From Apostichopus japonicus (Eukaryota; Echinodermata; Holothuroidea; Aspidochirotida; Stichopodidae), in the NCBI RefSeq assembly GCF_037975245.1, contig NC_092569.1, positions 29,908,168 through 29,972,167 on the forward strand: 64,000 nucleotides of DNA, in the 5' to 3' direction. Below the pieces are notes generated by a model. It saw only the letters and a program-made list of their open reading frames with translations, ran no database searches and was not told the DNA's origin. Shown piece after piece: positions 62,601 to 64,000 of the stretch. The position numbers were made by a program, and so were the translations under genes. Every line of letters starts with the position of its first letter. Within the stretch, counting starts at the first letter, position 1.

Positions 62601-63814
62601 GTAATGCTGATGACTTCTTTACAACAGTTAGTGTCTGAAAGACTGTGGCAAAGATAGCTACTTACCATATAGGCAGCTATTTGCAATGCTACTTGTTAAA
62701 TCTTACCATACAAGTGTACTGAATATTGATTGTATGTGATTGGATGATGACTCAATGATGACTAAATGAACAAGAATTGATAGTTATTAAATTAGCCTCA
62801 TTTAAAGACAAAACCATTTTTTTCTGGTATTTTATAGGATTGGAAGAAAATGCAAGCACTGATAGGTAAGACTGGAAAGGAAGGCTTGAAAAGACGAGTC
62901 ATGGAAGCTGACCCAAATAAAATACGTCATGAGACTGCTACCAAAGTGAAAGGCATCCTGTCTGCCTTTGACTTGGAACAAGTCCGTGATGTCAGTGCTG
63001 GGGCTGCTATATTCTTTGCATGGGTGAGTTTCTTGTGCCGCATTGTTGTGTAATAGCACTTTGCGTTACATCATCAAGTTTTTTCCAAGGCATAGTTTCA
63101 TTACAATGTAGCAATTTGGCTTAAACATTCAAATGTCAGTCCATAAATTTGTGTTCAACATAAAGTAATTCCAGTCTCCAACCTTCTGCATTCCCCCTCT
63201 CAAAAGTAGTATTATTTCAATGGTCATATCCATCGTTGGTGACCATACTGATAGGGTCCAAGATGTCCAGTTGTTGTAAAGTTCATGAAATTAAATAATG
63301 TCTTCCAAATCTTAATGACATGACAGACTGTGGTCATGGAAATTGCTGACAAAATATGAAATGATTTTTTATGTGTCTAGTAATACAGCTTTCAACAGCA
63401 TGGTTCTTCTGGCAGAAGCCAGCAGACAGTAATGCCAATGCGTTGGGCAAAAGTTGCTTCATTTTATCCCAGACGATTGGAATTTTCAAGTTTGTGTGAA
63501 CTCAGTGACCAGTATCACATATGTTACAATTGACTGTATTCTGAAACGTTTACAGTTTGTTAGTCGTATGGGTTATAAAATTCACATCATGTAAAATTCC
63601 CTACAATTCTGATATATTTGAAATGTTAATCATCTTTCAGATAGTAATCATATTAATATTCCTTTTGATCATAAAACAGTCGTCAGCAACGGAAGAAGAT
63701 GTCCTGGAGCGTGAGAGGCAAAGGGCAGAAGGAATCACTCCAACTGAGTTAAAAGGAGGACATAAAAAAATTAAGACAGAAATGACTTCTGGATCTCTAA
63801 CCATTACCATCTGA
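50531..63814 (+). CDS. EF-hand-like/coiled-coil protein with dynein-stalk-like C-terminus (11 exons)
   Basis: Eleven exons with mutually consistent splice phases join into a 657-codon frame ending at TGA 63812-63814. Residues ~1-155 contain degenerate EF-hand-like helix-loop-helix segments (loops DVEGKGELSPRQ and DGEQKDLISEDQ, lacking several usual calcium ligands). Residues ~155-460 are almost entirely E/K/R/A/Q, a long coiled coil or single alpha helix. Residues ~460-615 resemble the stalk and microtubule-binding domain of dynein heavy chains: a leucine-heptad helix, KPPAQVHKVMIATYILLG, WKKMQALIGK, and a terminal DVSAGAAIFFAW matching the STAA..LC.WV position. No AAA motor is present. A role at microtubules, perhaps in the axoneme, is inferred. 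I do not recognise a named orthologue. The start at 50531 has A at -3 and G at +4; an in-frame ATG at 50477 is an alternative. Confidence 0.8.
51226..51398 (+). CDS. Exon 2 of EF-hand/coiled-coil gene
   Basis: Acceptor AAATGCAG ends at 51225; donor GTAAGT at 51399. Phase 0 in, phase 2 out. Encodes VKASMEYCCLMDDCCEPSEL and the second EF-hand-like loop DGEQKDLISEDQ. It has an unusual cysteine cluster (YCCLMDDCC). Confidence 0.85.
52581..52762 (+). CDS. Exon 3 of EF-hand/coiled-coil gene (GC donor)
   Basis: Acceptor CCTAATAG ends at 52580. Encodes FLFEVVHGNLFSQRRWEKFL, SRPVSGTGISFVEIE and the start of the charged helix. The only donor that preserves the frame into exon 4 is GAAG|GCAAGT at 52763, a non-canonical GC-AG intron with otherwise perfect donor consensus. 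Phase 1 out. Confidence 0.85.
53098..53126 (+). repeat. Direct repeat, left copy (pair at 53441-53469)
   Basis: ACCACAGTGATTCTACTGGT plus nine more bases is repeated exactly 343 bp downstream. With a one-base gap the match runs on through TATAAATT (about 38 bp). It brackets the segment holding a tRNA-like sequence. It could be an unusually long TSD or a local duplication. Confidence 0.85.
53385..53452 (-). mobile_element. tRNA-derived sequence (SINE head or tRNA pseudogene)
   Basis: On the minus strand it contains an A box (TGGTAGAGTGG, 53444-53434) and an exact B box (GGTTCGATTCC, 53401-53391), the internal RNA polymerase III promoter elements, at tRNA-like spacing. The acceptor and lower T-stem bases do not pair, so it is not a functional tRNA. 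A T-rich tract follows on the plus strand (53356-53370). It lies inside intron 3, opposite to the host gene. Confidence 0.7.
53546..53734 (+). CDS. Exon 4 of EF-hand/coiled-coil gene
   Basis: Acceptor CATCTACAG ends at 53545; donor GTGACC at 53735, phase 1 in and out. Encodes RQRKYTEKKIAEELRRREFE and further E/K/R-rich heptads. The complementary strand also gives an F/L/S-rich open frame, which is a shadow. Confidence 0.85.
54155..54325. repeat. Three-copy tandem repeat in intron 4
   Basis: Three copies of CATGATACAGCAGTC(A/G)(T/C)ACAGAACC(AT)TACTCAATACTT separated by short spacers, spacing roughly 60-75 bp, within the intron just upstream of exon 5. Confidence 0.8.
54485..54699 (+). CDS. 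Exon 5 of EF-hand/coiled-coil gene
   Basis: Acceptor TTTTTACAG ends at 54484; donor GTAAGT at 54700, phase 1 in, phase 0 out. Encodes KGKQEALEREEGERRDNEME and further charged helix to ...QNAEEEAI. Confidence 0.85.
56689..56859 (+). CDS. Exon 6 of EF-hand/coiled-coil gene
   Basis: Acceptor TTCGATCAG ends at 56688; donor GTGAGA at 56860, phase 0 on both sides. Encodes AVNPDYKDAVNLLKMELIQE and charged helix to ...EVEAE. The following intron (~3.5 kb) holds the 54-bp minisatellite. Confidence 0.8.
57380..59130. repeat. 54-bp minisatellite array in intron 6
   Basis: About 32 units of ~54 bp with core TTATTATGTGTATCTCAAGA, CTGATAACTGTG(A/C)(A/C)CAGTA, CTAATGTTACAGAC. Because 54 is a multiple of three, open frames of repeated NVTDFIMCISRLI appear; they are by-products. 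A 531-bp block (57907-58437) is duplicated in tandem (58438-58968), apparently without change, indicating a recent event. Confidence 0.95.
60347..60479 (+). CDS. Exon 7 of EF-hand/coiled-coil gene
   Basis: Acceptor GGCTAATAG ends at 60346; donor GTGAGA at 60480, phase 0 in, phase 1 out. Encodes RAAELEKEAEEEARKAQEAL and a lysine/alanine-rich helix. Alternative acceptors a few bases downstream would break the frame. Confidence 0.8.
61084..61251 (+). CDS. Exon 8 of EF-hand/coiled-coil gene
   Basis: Acceptor ACATTGCAG ends at 61083; donor GTGAGT at 61252, phase 1 on both sides. Encodes REKDQRIRKELKVAIKRKDK, KSVKEFKSAKLADTDGDLKK and AETILKRFKARD. Helical and basic, leading into the stalk-like part. 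Confidence 0.85.
61899..62179 (+). CDS. Exon 9 of EF-hand/coiled-coil gene (stalk-like region)
   Basis: Acceptor GTGTCATAG ends at 61898; donor GTAAGA at 62180, phase 1 in, phase 0 out. Encodes the heptad helix (MLLSLKRLKRLKDEILNLK) and the segment VAEIRSYSKPPAQVHKVMIA + TYILLGNKESELK. The latter corresponds to the conserved K-x-PP-x-V-x-x-V-M-x-A-x-x-I-L-x-G motif of the dynein microtubule-binding domain. The last ~30 bp and the donor are tandemly duplicated into the following intron. Confidence 0.88.
62146..62600 (+). repeat. ~83-bp tandem repeat derived from the exon 9 3' end and donor
   Basis: The sequence spanning the end of exon 9 and its donor (ACTGCTGGGTAATAAAGAGA...GTAAGAAACTGTCAGATGGG) recurs in degenerate form at about 62233, 62318, 62400, 62483 and 62553. 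Donor-like words are GTAAGG at 62264, GTAAAG at 62347, GTAGAT at 62433 and GTAATG at 62508. Spacing is 75-86 bp. Confidence 0.75.
62838..63023 (+). CDS. Exon 10 of EF-hand/coiled-coil gene (stalk-like region)
   Basis: Acceptor TTTTATAG ends at 62837; donor GTGAGT at 63024, phase 0 on both sides. Encodes DWKKMQALIGKTGKEGLKRR, then ADPNKIRHETATKVKGILSA and DLEQVRDVSAGAAIFFAW. The order of elements (W..KK.L.., D...I......I......, ..VS.AA..L..W) parallels the dynein microtubule-binding domain. Confidence 0.88.
63680..63814 (+). CDS. Exon 11 (last) of EF-hand/coiled-coil gene
   Basis: Acceptor ATAAAACAG ends at 63679, phase 0. Encodes SSATEEDVLERERQRAEGIT, a lysine/threonine-rich tail, and stops at TGA 63812-63814. 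The tail is short; the second stalk helix of a true dynein is not continued. No AATAAA signal was seen before the window ends. Confidence 0.85.
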   Translation, partial: SSATEEDVLERERQRAEGITPTELKGGHKKIKTEMTSGSLTITI

Positions 63815-64000
63815 GTCAAAGCAGCTCACATTAATAAGTTGGTTAGCTACAGAATATTTCTGGTATGCATTATTGGTCACCTTGATATCCAAGATATTTC
63901 GTTCAATCTTAAAGGATCATAGTAAGCTAGCGAACACGCCGTGTGAATTTGTTTGAAGAAGGAGCTGGATGATTGATTTACTCAAAGTTCTACTTGTGCA

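Overview
This is eukaryotic, metazoan DNA: AT-rich, mostly non-coding, with spliced genes (GT/GC...AG introns), hAT-type transposon remnants and long satellite arrays. There are no operons, ribosome binding sites or bacterial features. The exon structure, the peroxidasin-like exon, the EF-hand/coiled-coil gene and the many short hAT elements ending in CAGTGGCG- or CACTGGCGGATCC-type repeats suggest an invertebrate animal, plausibly a marine deuterostome such as an echinoderm. That placement is an inference and is weak.

Layout. (1) 1-16.8 kb: no recognisable coding sequence except, at its right edge on the minus strand, the first coding exon of a peroxidasin-like gene (16845-17008). Transcription runs leftward, so this stretch is probably intron 1 and beyond. 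It holds minisatellites, a long AT hairpin and a truncated hAT element. (2) 17.0-22.6 kb: upstream flank of that gene, then a cluster of hAT-like non-autonomous elements with terminal inverted repeats (TIRs) and, for two of them, near-matching 8-bp target-site duplications (TSDs). (3) 22.46-48.79 kb: a large inverted (head-to-head) satellite structure. Array 1 (about 13 kb of ~222-bp units, 23.04-36.11 kb) faces array 2 (about 9 kb of ~225-bp units in opposite orientation, 39.60-48.61 kb). The ~3.5-kb centre contains a second, ~145-bp repeat family, itself in inverted arrangement, and a 1-kb hAT element with a perfect 8-bp TSD. The outer edges carry an inverted pair of short 'AGCAGCCACTAA' repeats, so the symmetry extends beyond the satellite. 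Each arm has its own higher-order repeat. (4) 48.8-50.5 kb: non-coding, with one orphan hAT-type end. (5) 50.5-63.8 kb, plus strand: an 11-exon gene whose splice phases all agree. The predicted protein is 657 residues: degenerate EF-hand-like N-terminus, long charged coiled coil, and a C-terminal region resembling the microtubule-binding stalk of dynein heavy chains, with no motor domain in the reading frame. Its introns carry a 54-bp minisatellite, a tRNA-derived sequence, a GC-AG splice pair and a tandem repeat that amplified the 3' end of exon 9 together with its splice donor.

The two genes are about 33 kb apart, with the satellite between them. They diverge (peroxidasin leftward, coiled-coil gene rightward). 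Nothing in the sequence suggests that they act together. The most unusual items are the giant inverted satellite structure and the motor-less dynein-stalk-like protein.
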